Shown: positions 6,999-15,686, counted from the stretch's first letter. The stretch: 35,229 nucleotides of DNA from DATBGS01 sp036557885 (GCA_036557885.1 DATBGS010000135.1:1-35229), one strand, 5' to 3'. Notes: a model not told the origin generated them from the letters alone. Program-made: numbers and translations.

Positions 6999-9203
6999 AT
7001 GGCTGGCGAGGTTGGCGAGATTATTGGCAACTACCGCTTGCTCCGCGTGATTGGCGAGGGCGGCTTTGCAACGGTCTACCTGGGCGAGCATCGCTATCTG
7101 GGCAGACAAGCCGCCATTAAAGTGGTGGATACGCAGTTGGAAGACGAGGATGTGGAAAGTTTCCTGGCCGAATCGCAACTGGTGGCCCGGCTGACGCATC
7201 CCAATATCCTGCGCGTGATGGAATATGGCGTGGAGGGCGGCGTGCCCTTTCTGATCATGGAGTATGCCCCCAATGGCACGCTGCGCACCCGGCATCCCGC
7301 TGGCGGGCCGGTGCCGGTGGCAACCGTGATTCCCTATGTGCAGCAGGTGGCAGAAGCGCTGCACTATGCCCACGAGCAAAAGATCATCCACCGCGACATC
7401 AAGCCGGAGAATCTACTGTTGGGGAAGCAGGGGCAGGTGCTGCTGGCCGATTTTGGCATCGCGGTGGTGGCGCAAAGCTCGCGCTCCTCCAGCGGCGACG
7501 AAGTGGCGGGCACCATTGCGTACATGGCGCCGGAGCAGCTTCAGGGCAGGCCGCGCCCGGCCAGCGATCAATATTCGCTGGCGGTGGTCGTCTATGAGTT
7601 ACTGACGGGCGAGCGGCCATTTTCTGGCTCGTATGCCGAGGTTGCGGCGCAGCATGTGATGTCTGCGCCGCTCAGTTTGCGCGCCAAAGTGCCCACGCTG
7701 CCGCCGATTGTGGAAGATGTGGTGCTGATTGCGCTTGCCAAAGACCCCAAAGACCGCTTTGCCAGCATACGCGCCTTCGCCAAAGGGCTGGAAAACGCGC
7801 TGGCGCAGGGCGAACGAGTGACGCGCCCCCTGCCAGCGGCGTCCGGCCCGGCGCGGCCAACGACCCCGCTGCCTTCGCCTTCTGGCCCGCTGGCGCCTGG
7901 CCTGCCAGAGGAGGAGCCGACGATTACCCCGACGCCAACCAGCACACCCGTCTCGCAGACGATCACCCCGGCGCTTTCTGCGACGCCAACGCCAACGCCA
8001 ACTCCTTCCAGCCCGGAGAGCGGCCCCCTGCGCCAGTCCGAGGCGCCGCCAAAGACCGAATTCTTCCCCGTTTCGCCCGCAACTTCTGGTGAAGTTCCTA
8101 AGCCAGAGGCGCAGCCCCGGCGCGTGCTGCGCAGGTCGGTGCTGGTTGGGCTGACCGGCCTGGCAATCGCTGGCGGCGTGGTGTCCTGGCAGGTGCTTGC
8201 GGGGCGGCTGAATCTTGGCCCGCTCGTTGGGGCTGGCTCTGCTCCCACGCCTGCGGCAACGGCCACCGCAACGCCTGTGCCCACCGCGACGGCCACGCTT
8301 ATCCCTCTAGGAACGACGCTCTATACCTATACCGGGCATGTGGCGAACGTGAACGCGCTGTGCTGGGCGGCCAAAACGCTGCGCATTGCCTCAGCCAGCA
8401 GCGATTACACGGTGCGGCTGTGGGACGCGCTGACGGGTGGAAATGAACTGACCTATATGGGTCATTCCAACTCCGTGAATACTGTCGCCTGGTCTTCGGA
8501 TGATCTCTATATCGCCTCTGGGGATAGCAGCGGCTATCTTCAAATCTGGAGCGCGGTTTTTGGAAGCGGTGTCGCCTACCTGAACGATGGGCCTGCCTCC
8601 ATCCATACGGCGGACTGGTCGGGGGATGCCACACGCCTTATTTATGGCGGTGATTACTCGGTGGTGCATATCGTGCAAGCGCCTGCTTTCACACCAATCG
8701 CCTCCCTGGTTGGCTCGGACCCTATTCACGCGGCGGCCTGGTCCAAGGATGGAACGAGGATCGCTTCTGGGACCACTTCACGCATCGCCAATAAGAGCAT
8801 TGTTCAGGTGTGGAATGCGATTACGCAGCAACATCTCTTCGACACGGCGGGGCGTACTGGCGGAATCTCCGCACTGGCCTGGTCCCCCGATGGCAGTAAG
8901 ATTGCTGCGGCAAGTTTTGCTGGCGTGGATATATGGGATGCCGTCACGGGCAAAAATATCACGACCTATCATGGGCATGCCGGGAACTACGTGCTCGCGC
9001 TGGGGTGGTCCCCGGATGGCAAGACGATTGCCTCCGGGGGCGCGGACGGGACGGTGCAGCTTTGGGATGCGACAACCTTCGCGCACAACTTCACCTATAA
9101 AGGCGCGTTTCAGTATGTCAACGCGCTCGCCTGGTCCCCCGATGGCAAGCTGATCGCTTCGGCTGGCGACGACAAGGTGGAAGTCTGGGTGGCAGCGGTC
9201 TAG
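6999..9203 (+). CDS. Ser/Thr protein kinase with transmembrane helix and divergent WD40 propeller
   Basis: A 734-residue protein of the same design as the preceding gene. The kinase part has GEGGFATVYLGE, AAIK, HRDIKPEN and ADFG motifs, all catalytic residues being present. A linker rich in TPTPTP and PSGPL follows, with a hydrophobic helix at about residue 378 (SVLVGLTGLAIAGGVV) and a second short Thr/Ala/Pro tract. Seven propeller blades then run from about residue 440 to the end. Blades 3 to 5 are degenerate, lacking the usual GH and WD positions, whereas blades 6 and 7 are canonical. I chose the ATG at 6999 because GAGGAGG lies seven bases upstream; an in-frame TTG at 6993 is an alternative. 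The gene follows the previous kinase by 19 bases and probably shares its transcript. The ligand of the propeller is unknown. Confidence 0.92.
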   Translation: MAGEVGEIIGNYRLLRVIGEGGFATVYLGEHRYLGRQAAIKVVDTQLEDEDVESFLAESQLVARLTHPNILRVMEYGVEGGVPFLIMEYAPNGTLRTRHPAGGPVPVATVIPYVQQVAEALHYAHEQKIIHRDIKPENLLLGKQGQVLLADFGIAVVAQSSRSSSGDEVAGTIAYMAPEQLQGRPRPASDQYSLAVVVYELLTGERPFSGSYAEVAAQHVMSAPLSLRAKVPTLPPIVEDVVLIALAKDPKDRFASIRAFAKGLENALAQGERVTRPLPAASGPARPTTPLPSPSGPLAPGLPEEEPTITPTPTSTPVSQTITPALSATPTPTPTPSSPESGPLRQSEAPPKTEFFPVSPATSGEVPKPEAQPRRVLRRSVLVGLTGLAIAGGVVSWQVLAGRLNLGPLVGAGSAPTPAATATATPVPTATATLIPLGTTLYTYTGHVANVNALCWAAKTLRIASASSDYTVRLWDALTGGNELTYMGHSNSVNTVAWSSDDLYIASGDSSGYLQIWSAVFGSGVAYLNDGPASIHTADWSGDATRLIYGGDYSVVHIVQAPAFTPIASLVGSDPIHAAAWSKDGTRIASGTTSRIANKSIVQVWNAITQQHLFDTAGRTGGISALAWSPDGSKIAAASFAGVDIWDAVTGKNITTYHGHAGNYVLALGWSPDGKTIASGGADGTVQLWDATTFAHNFTYKGAFQYVNALAWSPDGKLIASAGDDKVEVWVAAV

Positions 9204-9218
9204 GGCAGCAGCCTGTAT

Positions 9219-9268
9219 CTTGTAGCGCCACCCCTCAAAGCAGGGGCAGGGCGACCTGCTGGCCCTGC
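9219..9268. repeat. Second copy of the GTAGCGCC/CCCCT-AGGGG repeat with terminator-like hairpin
   Basis: CTTGTAGCGCC (9219-9229) is followed by a hairpin CCCCT/AGGGG (9231-9246) with loop CAAAGC, matching the reverse complement of 3374-3407. A further stem GCAGGGC/GCCCTGC follows at 9246-9268. It lies just after the kinase stop and could end that transcript, although there is no T-run. Confidence 0.5.
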
Positions 9269-9290
9269 AAAATAGATTGATGCTGCTAAC

Positions 9291-9320
9291 TTGACAAAGC
9301 AGACACATCTCTGCTATGCT
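9291..9320 (+). promoter_or_regulatory. Promoter of the kinase-membrane protein gene
   Basis: TTGACA (9291-9296) and TATGCT (9315-9320) with an 18-base spacer. The start site would be near 9327, about 45 bases before the ATG at 9372. This gives the fourth kinase-type gene its own transcription unit. Confidence 0.7.
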
Positions 9321-9371
9321 GCTCCCCAGCAATAAGCGACGCAGGCGCGCGCGGGAAAGGTGGCGTGCTCT

Positions 9372-11063
9372 ATGCAGATTGGCGACCGATTGGGCGACTA
9401 TCGCCTTGTGCGGGAACTGGGGCGTGGCACTTTTGGCACCGTCTATCTGGCTGAACACATCTATGTCGGCAGGCAGGACGCCATCAAGGTGATTACCCAT
9501 CTGGCGCTCGATGCCCGCCAGGAATTGCTAGCCGAAGCGCGCAAGATTGCTGCCTGGCACCATCCCAACATCGTGCTTGTCCATAACTTCTCTGAATACC
9601 AAAATATGCCCTACCTGGTCATGCAATATGCGTCTAATGGTACGCTCCAGGCCCGCTATCCGCTGGGGCAGGCGTTCCCCATCCAGACCATCCTGCCGCA
9701 TGTGCAGCAGACTGCCGCAGGGTTGCAATACGCGCATGACCAGCAGATGCTGCACCTGGACCTCAAGCCAGCCAACGTGCTGCTGGATGACCATCAACGG
9801 GCACTGATCTCTGACTTTGGCATCTCCGTTGTCTTGCAGCCCAACAAAACCTACATGACGGTGCTTCAATTCACAGGAACACCTGCGTATGCCGCGCCAG
9901 AGCAATTTGATGAGGAACACGGCCACGCGACGCCAGCCACCGATCAATACGCCCTGGCAACGATGGTTTATCAGTGGCTGACGGGGCGCTTGCCCTTTAC
10001 AGGGTCGTTTCTGGCGGTGGGGATGCAGAAAAACTCCAAAGACCCGCCGCCGCTGGGCGCGGGCGTGGCACCAGCGGTAGAGGCTGTTGTGCTGCGAGCA
10101 TTGAAAAAAGACCCCAAAGACCGCTACGCCAGCGTCACCGAATTTGCCGAAGCCCTGGAACGCGCGCAGCAAGCGCGTCCCGCTCTGTCTGCTGCGCCTG
10201 CCGCCCAGCCTCAACAGCCTCCTCTGTTCCCTCTTCCCAAAGTGGCAGCGAACCCGGTTGTTGTGAATCCCGCTGCTGCTCCCCAACAAGCACCAGCTGC
10301 CGAAAAGAAGCCAGAGCCACCGGTGCGCCAGCCGCCCTATGTGGCTCCCCAGGCTCCAGCGTCCGCTCCCGCGAAAGCGCCGGAGCCTGCCCAACGGCCT
10401 GTCGCTGCGCCAAAAGTAGCCGTAAGCGCAAAAAGCAAGCGCATGGAATTTCGTCGGGTTAAAGTTAGGGCAGCAGCCTTTAGCGTGGGAAGTTGTTTTT
10501 TCTTTTTGATGGCTGGCCTGGGTGCCATTGTTGGGACCAACACCCAGTCATGGCCCTTGGCGGTTGGAGTCGTGGCGGTGGTGTTTGTTCTGGCTTATAC
10601 AGGGGGCTATCGCAAGGCGCTTCCACCGCTTGCTTCATTAGAAATTGCGATTGTGAGCGCTGCTCTGGTATATGCGCTTACGGTATTTTTGTCGGGTTAT
10701 GATTATGGACAGGTGCAGACGAGCCATCTCTGGTTTGATGCTACCCGCCATCTGACGCTGAGAAGTCAGATCATCGCTGGGGCTTTCGTTGGAGGCATAT
10801 GCTCGCTCTGTGGCTTTCTCGTGTATGTAGATAATAGAGATGGATTTAACACCAATTTCTGGTTAGGGCTTTTTATTGCCGCCTTTGGTTTTGGCGCAAT
10901 CCTCTGGCTAATTGTCACAGCACTCAGTTCATTAGTTGATTTGGGCTTCGGTTTTGGCTATGGCTGGAACTTCAACCTACTTTGTGGGTGGGCTGTGACG
11001 ATAATAGGCGGGTTTGGTTTGTGTGCTTCAACCTACATCTGGCGGGAGGGGCGGCACTTCTAA
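9372..11063 (+). CDS. Ser/Thr protein kinase (non-RD, HLD type) with six C-terminal membrane helices
   Basis: A 563-residue protein. The kinase domain has GRGTFGTVYLAE, Lys39 in DAIK, the catalytic loop HLDLKPAN with Asp130 and Lys132, and SDFG. The usual Arg before the catalytic Asp is Leu, making this a non-RD kinase, but the catalytic residues themselves are intact. An Ala/Pro/Gln-rich linker (about 265-355) follows. Instead of WD40 repeats the C-terminus (about 366-560) has roughly six hydrophobic helices, starting AAAFSVGSCFFFLMAG and ending near GGFGLCASTYIW. I do not recognise a named family for the membrane part; it may sense a membrane state or only anchor the kinase. The ATG at 9372 follows AAAGG at 11 bases; an in-frame GTG at 9360 is the alternative but has no well-placed ribosome binding site. 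Confidence 0.88.
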   Translation: MQIGDRLGDYRLVRELGRGTFGTVYLAEHIYVGRQDAIKVITHLALDARQELLAEARKIAAWHHPNIVLVHNFSEYQNMPYLVMQYASNGTLQARYPLGQAFPIQTILPHVQQTAAGLQYAHDQQMLHLDLKPANVLLDDHQRALISDFGISVVLQPNKTYMTVLQFTGTPAYAAPEQFDEEHGHATPATDQYALATMVYQWLTGRLPFTGSFLAVGMQKNSKDPPPLGAGVAPAVEAVVLRALKKDPKDRYASVTEFAEALERAQQARPALSAAPAAQPQQPPLFPLPKVAANPVVVNPAAAPQQAPAAEKKPEPPVRQPPYVAPQAPASAPAKAPEPAQRPVAAPKVAVSAKSKRMEFRRVKVRAAAFSVGSCFFFLMAGLGAIVGTNTQSWPLAVGVVAVVFVLAYTGGYRKALPPLASLEIAIVSAALVYALTVFLSGYDYGQVQTSHLWFDATRHLTLRSQIIAGAFVGGICSLCGFLVYVDNRDGFNTNFWLGLFIAAFGFGAILWLIVTALSSLVDLGFGFGYGWNFNLLCGWAVTIIGGFGLCASTYIWREGRHF

Positions 11064-11080
11064 CAGCATCCTCAATATAA

Positions 11081-11109
11081 ATGGATGGGCCACACCCCGG
11101 CCCATCCAT
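11081..11109 (+). terminator. Strong hairpin after the kinase-membrane protein gene
   Basis: An 11-bp perfect stem (11081-11091 with 11099-11109, core GGATGGGCC/GGCCCATCC) with a seven-base loop, 18 bases after the stop codon. No T-run follows, so termination is likely but not certain. Confidence 0.55.
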
Positions 11110-11174
11110 CACGTATACTTCTTGCGTGGAAGCCTCAAGATTAACCCATCTTATAGCCAGCAAGAAGGTATAAC

Positions 11175-12116
11175 GTGGAAGAAACCATTAACATTGGCAA
11201 AACTGATCTGAAGGTGCCGCCGCTGGGTGTGGGCACCTGGCAATGGGGCGATACCAGCACGTGGCAATATGGGCAGGGCTACGCCCGCTCGGAGGTGGAG
11301 GAAGCCTATCGCGTCAGCCGCGAGGCCGGGCTGACGTTCTTTGATACAGCGGAGATTTATGGCAACGGCCTGTCCGAAACCATCCTGGGCGGCATGGTGC
11401 GGCCTGAGCGCGAGCGGGTGACGCTTGCCACCAAGTTTGCGCCGCTGCCCTGGCGTCTTTCGGCGCGCGCGCTGCCCAAAGCGTTGGATGCCAGCCTGAA
11501 GCGGTTGGGGCTGGCGCAGGTGGACCTCTATCAAATCCACTGGCCGTATTCGCTGCTGCGCATTGAGGCGCTGATGGACGCGCTGGCCGAGCAGGTGCGC
11601 GCGGGCAAGGTGCGCGCGGTGGGTGTGAGCAACTATCGCGCCGACGAGATGCGCCGGGCGCACGCGGCGCTGGCGAAGCATGGCATCCCCCTGGCCTCCA
11701 ACCAGATTCACTACAACCTTTTGCATCGCTCGCCAGAGCGCAACGGCGTGCTGGCGGCCTGCCGCGAACTGGAGGTGCGGCTGATTGCGTATAGCCCCAT
11801 CGCCAAGGGCGCTCTCTCCGGCAAATATCACGACGGGGCCAAAGTGAGCGGCGCGCGGCGGCGCACTCGCTGGTTCACGCCAGCGGGGTTGGCGGCCTCC
11901 AGGCCGTTAATTGATCTGCTGCGCAAGGTGGGCGAAGCACACGGCGGCAAAACCCCAGGGCAGGTGGCGCTGAACTGGATGGTCAAACAGGGCGCGCTGC
12001 CCATCCCCGGCGCCAAAAACGCCGCTCAAGCGACCAGTAACGCGGGCGCGATTGGCTGGGACTTGTCTGAAGAGGAATTTGCCCAGATCAGCCTGCTGCG
12101 CATCGAGGGCGCGTAG
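11175..12116 (+). CDS. Aldo/keto reductase
   Basis: A 313-residue NADP(H)-dependent oxidoreductase of the aldo/keto reductase superfamily, a cytoplasmic TIM barrel. The usual catalytic tetrad is visible: Asp in LTFFDTAEIYG, Tyr in the same segment, Lys in LATKFAPL and His in YQIHWPY. The cofactor-binding end is also recognisable (ALPIPGAKNAAQATSNAGAIGW). The start is GTG at 11175, with AGAAGG six bases upstream. It follows a terminator-like hairpin and is followed by a small monooxygenase-fold gene in the same direction. A TATACT box at 11114 could be its -10, but I see no good -35. The length is normal for the family; the substrate is not predictable. Confidence 0.92.
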   Translation: MEETINIGKTDLKVPPLGVGTWQWGDTSTWQYGQGYARSEVEEAYRVSREAGLTFFDTAEIYGNGLSETILGGMVRPERERVTLATKFAPLPWRLSARALPKALDASLKRLGLAQVDLYQIHWPYSLLRIEALMDALAEQVRAGKVRAVGVSNYRADEMRRAHAALAKHGIPLASNQIHYNLLHRSPERNGVLAACRELEVRLIAYSPIAKGALSGKYHDGAKVSGARRRTRWFTPAGLAASRPLIDLLRKVGEAHGGKTPGQVALNWMVKQGALPIPGAKNAAQATSNAGAIGWDLSEEEFAQISLLRIEGA

Positions 12117-12209
12117 TCTGGCTCTGGCCTTTTGCGCCTCCAGCGGATATACTGGACGTGGCGAACCCCTGTCTGTAAGTGGTCAGTGTAGACGAGAAAG
12201 GAATGCACC

Positions 12210-12509
12210 GTGTCCTACGCGCGTATTGTGACCGTCAGCGCCCAGGCTGGCAAGATTGATGAGATCGTCAGGATTTACACAAACGAAGTGCTTCCAGCGG
12301 CCAAACAGCAAAAGGGCTTCCAGGGGGCCAGGCTGTTTGTGGACCACGCCACCAACAAAGGTATCTCTGTGACCCGCTGGGCTTCCAAGGCGGACCTGGA
12401 AGCAGGCGAGGCCAGCGGCTACTACCAGGCGCAGATCGCCAAACTCGCGTCGCTGCTTGCCGCCCCGCCAGTGCGCGAAGCCTACGAGATTGCCGCCGAA
12501 GAAAACTAG
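12210..12509 (+). CDS. Antibiotic biosynthesis monooxygenase (ABM) domain protein
   Basis: A 99-residue protein resembling the ABM ferredoxin-like dimeric fold: short strands ARIVTVSAQ and ISVTRWASKADLEA, the central FQGARLFVD strand, and a C-terminal helix. Members include quinone and heme-degrading monooxygenases, but many small proteins with this fold have no proven function. The GTG start at 12210 follows AAAGGA seven bases upstream; the nearby ATG at 12203 is in another frame. It ends at a very good intrinsic terminator, so it is either monocistronic or the second gene after the aldo/keto reductase, 93 bases away. Confidence 0.75.
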   Translation: MSYARIVTVSAQAGKIDEIVRIYTNEVLPAAKQQKGFQGARLFVDHATNKGISVTRWASKADLEAGEASGYYQAQIAKLASLLAAPPVREAYEIAAEEN

Positions 12510-12529
12510 CACGCTTCACCTCGACAGCC

Positions 12530-12557
12530 AGGCCCTGGAGCTTTCCAGGGCCTTTTT
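12530..12557 (+). terminator. Rho-independent terminator after the ABM gene
   Basis: Perfect ten-base stem AGGCCCTGGA/TCCAGGGCCT with a four-base loop, followed by five T residues, 20 bases after the stop codon. Confidence 0.92.
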
Positions 12558-12602
12558 GCGTGCTTCGCTTGCTTCAGAGGCGCGGCCAGCCCATCTTGAA
12601 CG

Positions 12603-13238
12603 CTACTTGCGCAGGAACGGCAGCAGCCCGCTCAAGCGGCTCTTGCGTGGGATGGGGAGAGCGAGCGGGCCTTCGTGCGCCTGGCGTATAATCTCGCGCA
12701 TCTGCTCCAGATGGGCATCCTCGTGCATCAGCCCCAGCAGAAAGCGGCCAATCGCGTTCATCGGCCCAAGGCTGGCAAGCCCGCCACCTGGAACATACAC
12801 GACATCCAGATGCGGTTCTGTCGGCCAGGTATCCAGAAAGGCATGACGCATGCGGCGGCTCTCTTCCAGCCGCTGGCGCACCTGCGCCACGCCACGCACT
12901 GTTTTCCACTCCGTTTCGTAACGCGATCTGTCGGTGATTTCGATACCCCGCGCCAGCACAGAACCCAGCGCCGCCGCCTCCTCTGAGGAGGCTGTTGCAT
13001 GCACAATCACATGGCCCAGCGTCCAGGCCAGATTCGCCTCCTCCGTGACCCCAAACGTATCATTGGCGGCGGGGTCTTCGGGCACAAAGACCACATCGGC
13101 GGCAGTGGCCTCCGCAATGATCGCCAGCACCGTATCAACCATTTCATCGGTCAAACGGTGCAAATCGGCCACCGAAAGGTCACGCGAAAGATCGGCCAGC
13201 GTCTGCTTTTCCTGACGCACCCCGGCAAAATCCAGCAT
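12603..13238 (-). CDS. DinB-like four-helix-bundle protein
   Basis: A 211-residue protein that fits the DinB/YfiT-like metal-binding bundle, a superfamily including damage-inducible proteins and thiol transferases. The supporting features are a helix with the segment NLAWTLGHVIVHATASSEE, a central helix and the late LLGLMHEDAHLEQMREI helix. The His in GHVIVH and the HEDAHLEQM histidines are the expected metal ligands. The ATG at 13238 has GAGGA six bases upstream; the earlier ATG at 13268 would add ten residues. It is convergent with the ABM gene, whose terminator lies between the two. The function is unknown beyond the fold. Confidence 0.8.
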   Translation of the reverse strand: MLDFAGVRQEKQTLADLSRDLSVADLHRLTDEMVDTVLAIIAEATAADVVFVPEDPAANDTFGVTEEANLAWTLGHVIVHATASSEEAAALGSVLARGIEITDRSRYETEWKTVRGVAQVRQRLEESRRMRHAFLDTWPTEPHLDVVYVPGGGLASLGPMNAIGRFLLGLMHEDAHLEQMREIIRQAHEGPLALPIPRKSRLSGLLPFLRK

Positions 13239-13632
13239 GGTTGTTCCTCGTTCCAAAGCAAGATGCAAGAAGACGTTATATAGGTAACATATTTTTGCTC
13301 AGTTGGCAACAGGGCTGTCCCCAGGCTGGGAGAGGTGGAGGGCGCACAAGAAAACGCCTTGCAGGTAGTTCATCTGCAAGGCGTCCTCTTTTTTTATCGG
13401 CAGTGGGTGGCTGTTGCACCATCGCCTTTTTAGCGTCCCAAAAAGGCTTGTTCTTCGCAACGCTGCCGACTGGAGAGCTTCGGTAGTTTTTGAGTATCGA
13501 GCTTTTGACATGTCAGGGTGGTCCAGCACCACCGATACTAACATACCATTCCCGCGCCCCGGATGCAAGCTGAGCCGAAGCCATTTTGCCGGTTGGAAAA
13601 TAGGGTTTTTATCAGCTTTTTTACGAATAATG
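13239..13632. other. 394-base intergenic region with two hairpins
   Basis: No convincing protein gene is visible. It holds two hairpins, listed separately where they stand out: an 11-bp stem followed by T residues (13354-13395) and an 8-bp stem GCCTTTTT/AAAAAGGC (13424-13447). The minus-strand gene upstream ends at 13633, so part of this region is its 3' untranslated region. A small plus-strand RNA ending at 13395 is possible, but no clear promoter supports it. Confidence 0.5.
13354..13395 (+). terminator. Intrinsic terminator, possibly bidirectional
   Basis: Perfect 11-bp stem ACGCCTTGCAG/CTGCAAGGCGT with a nine-base loop. On the plus strand it is followed by CCTC and then seven T residues; on the minus strand by TTTTC. 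No annotated plus-strand gene reads into it, so its natural client may be the minus-strand beta-propeller gene ending at 13633 or an unannotated small RNA. Confidence 0.7.
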
Positions 13633-14916
13633 CTATCCGTTGAGCTTAAACTCCCCGATCTTGTTGCGCAGAAACTCGGTGAACCAGAGCGTTCCCCCTG
13701 GACCAGCGATAATTTCGAGAGGCTCGGCTGCGCTGGACTGCGGCACAGTAAACTCAGCCGTCTTTCCCGCTGGTGTGATGTAGCCAATCTTATTACCTGG
13801 GGTATTGGTAAACCAGATGTTGCCATCGGCTCCAACCGCCAGTTTGAGTCCATACACACTGACGAGAGGTATTTGAAACGCTTGCATTGTGCCGGTGGTC
13901 GTTATACGCACCATCCTGCCAATGACCGGCTCAATGAACCATAATTGCTGATCCGCTCCGGTGATGATGGCATCAGGGGTGCTGCTGTCCTCTGGCAAGG
14001 GAAACTCAGTGATCTTGCCATCGGGGGTAATGCGCCCAATTTGCCTGCGCCCCTCAGTAAACCAGAGATTGCCATCTGGCCCGGTGGTAATGGCAGAAGG
14101 ATAACTAAATGGCGTGGGCAACGGAAACTCTTGCATCCCAAAATCAATGTCCCATCGCCCAATCTGGTTGCCATCAGGCTCGGTAAACCAGATGCTGCCA
14201 TCAGGTCCGAAGGTCAGGTCTGCTATCGCGCTGGTGGCCCTGATGTTGTATAGGGTGAAATCCCCATCTGGGGACATCTGCCCAATCTGGTTGCCATCTC
14301 CCAGAGTGAACCAGAGATAGCCATCTGGCCCGGCAATAATCTGATCTGGGGTAGAAAAGTCTCCGCTGTACTCGTGAAGCTGCCCGTCGGGAGTCAGGCG
14401 GCCAATCTGGTTAGAGTTTTCCAGGGTGAACCAGATAGCGCCATCTGGCCCGGCAGCAATCCCCTGTGGAACGTTATAGTGCTCTGGGAGGGAAAACTCG
14501 GTAAACGCGCCCGAAACCACCAGAGCTACCGTTATCTCATAGGAAGCGGGCGAAGTAGTATTTGCTGATTGAGTGTGTGTAGGCGCAGTCCAGGCATGGT
14601 CAACGGCGAAGTGGGGTTGTTGCGCCGTGAGGAGAGGCAGGATGAAAACGGCGCCCACGATGATTGCCGCGAAGATTATCAGCCGCCACCTTCTCCTGCG
14701 ACGTGGCGCCCTCTGTCGCGGCGGCGCGGGCGGCGTCTGAACAGGCGCAAGCTGGCCGGACTGGGCCATCTGGCTATCCAGCAGGCCCAGCGAGAGCGGC
14801 CCGGAGACGCGCTCCCGGCCCTGGACTTCCTCCTGGCTGGCCTGTTCCCACACATCTACAACAGGCTGAGTATCCTCTGCGCGGCCCCATTGGGGATTTC
14901 CCGGCTGCTGGTCCAT
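13633..14916 (-). CDS. Membrane-anchored streptogramin-lyase-like (Vgb-type) beta-propeller
   Basis: A 427-residue protein with a cytoplasmic N-terminus (about 1-75) that is Pro/Gln-rich and ends in an RAPRRRRR basic patch, one transmembrane helix (about 78-98, IIFAAIIVGAVFILPLL), and an extracytoplasmic seven-bladed propeller. The blades repeat the signature GPDG.IWFTE..GNQIGR.TPDG, characteristic of virginiamycin B lyase and the wider SGL/NHL set. Many such proteins in soil bacteria have no known lyase activity, so antibiotic inactivation is only a possibility; I do not assign vgb. The ATG at 14916 has a perfect AGGAGG seven bases upstream. It lies 56 bases after the TetR gene on the same strand and may be co-transcribed with it. 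Confidence 0.88.
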   Translation of the reverse strand: MDQQPGNPQWGRAEDTQPVVDVWEQASQEEVQGRERVSGPLSLGLLDSQMAQSGQLAPVQTPPAPPRQRAPRRRRRWRLIIFAAIIVGAVFILPLLTAQQPHFAVDHAWTAPTHTQSANTTSPASYEITVALVVSGAFTEFSLPEHYNVPQGIAAGPDGAIWFTLENSNQIGRLTPDGQLHEYSGDFSTPDQIIAGPDGYLWFTLGDGNQIGQMSPDGDFTLYNIRATSAIADLTFGPDGSIWFTEPDGNQIGRWDIDFGMQEFPLPTPFSYPSAITTGPDGNLWFTEGRRQIGRITPDGKITEFPLPEDSSTPDAIITGADQQLWFIEPVIGRMVRITTTGTMQAFQIPLVSVYGLKLAVGADGNIWFTNTPGNKIGYITPAGKTAEFTVPQSSAAEPLEIIAGPGGTLWFTEFLRNKIGEFKLNG

Positions 14917-14972
14917 CCTGGCACCTCCTTGAGAAAAGCGACCTTTTCTTCCTGTAGGACGTTGGGAGCAGG

Positions 14973-15686
14973 CTATTTGTTTCGGGTTTCTGCGGTGCCC
15001 GGCGCGGCTTCTCGCCCCAGGAGCGGCCCAATAATCTGCACCAGGCGGGCCAACAGTTGAGCAATCCAGGGCAGCCGCAAGAGCGGGCGAACTCGCCCCA
15101 AGACTGTATGAATGAATTCTAGCATCTCATCCGTTTTTTGCGCGCCTTCGCTCACATCTTGCAGCCAGAACAGAATCACGGCAAGCTGCACCCCATACAG
15201 CAGCGTCGCCAGGTCATCTACCTGCCCGGCGCGGGGCGCATCTCTGGCCTCAGCCACGAGCGGCAGATACGCGGCACGCGCCCGGCTGCGAAATGCGACG
15301 CCTTCCGCGCTAAAGACGCCCACGCGGGAATAGGGATTCAGCGCGGCCCCGGTGAGGGCCACCAGCGTCAGCCGATGCGGAGCCATGAAGGTCAGTTGCG
15401 CGCGCATCAGGTGATGAAAGCGGTCAGCCATCGTTCCGGCAGGAAGCAGACGGGCCTGTTCCTCCAGTTGCGTAATCAACTGGATATACAGCTCCAGCAC
15501 CAGCGCCTCTTTGCTGGCAAAGTAGCGATAGGTCAGGCCAAGCGAACACTCTGCCGCCCCCGCGATGTCGCGCATGCTGGTTTCCGCGTAGCCTTTGCTG
15601 GCAAACAGATGCAGCGCGCTCTCCAGAATGCGCTGGCGGGTCAACACGGCTTTTTTCGTCAGTTGGGCGGGCTGCGATGGTTCCAT
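14973..15686 (-). CDS. TetR family transcriptional regulator
   Basis: A 237-residue regulator. The N-terminal helix-turn-helix is clear: TRQRILESALHLFASKGYAETSMRDIA, then CSLGLTYRYFASKEAL. The ligand-binding C-terminal part is generic. The ATG at 15686 follows GGGAG; a GTG just upstream is an alternative. The gene faces a four-helix membrane protein, and between them sits a near-perfect inverted repeat (15776-15796) overlapping both promoters, so the protein probably represses itself and its neighbour. The downstream beta-propeller gene is probably in the same operon. The inducer is unknown. Confidence 0.92.
   Translation of the reverse strand: MEPSQPAQLTKKAVLTRQRILESALHLFASKGYAETSMRDIAGAAECSLGLTYRYFASKEALVLELYIQLITQLEEQARLLPAGTMADRFHHLMRAQLTFMAPHRLTLVALTGAALNPYSRVGVFSAEGVAFRSRARAAYLPLVAEARDAPRAGQVDDLATLLYGVQLAVILFWLQDVSEGAQKTDEMLEFIHTVLGRVRPLLRLPWIAQLLARLVQIIGPLLGREAAPGTAETRNK

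Noticed and set aside
4409..7030. Long minus-strand frames (423 and 434 residues) under the kinases
   Set aside because: They are antisense to clear kinase, TIR and WD40 sequences; repeated RRPGH-type strings are just the reverse reading of WD40 codons.
14973..15686. Specific antibiotic-resistance operon (TetR plus vgb)
   Set aside because: The propeller is membrane-anchored and SGL-like proteins are common without lyase activity; no resistance function can be claimed from sequence alone.
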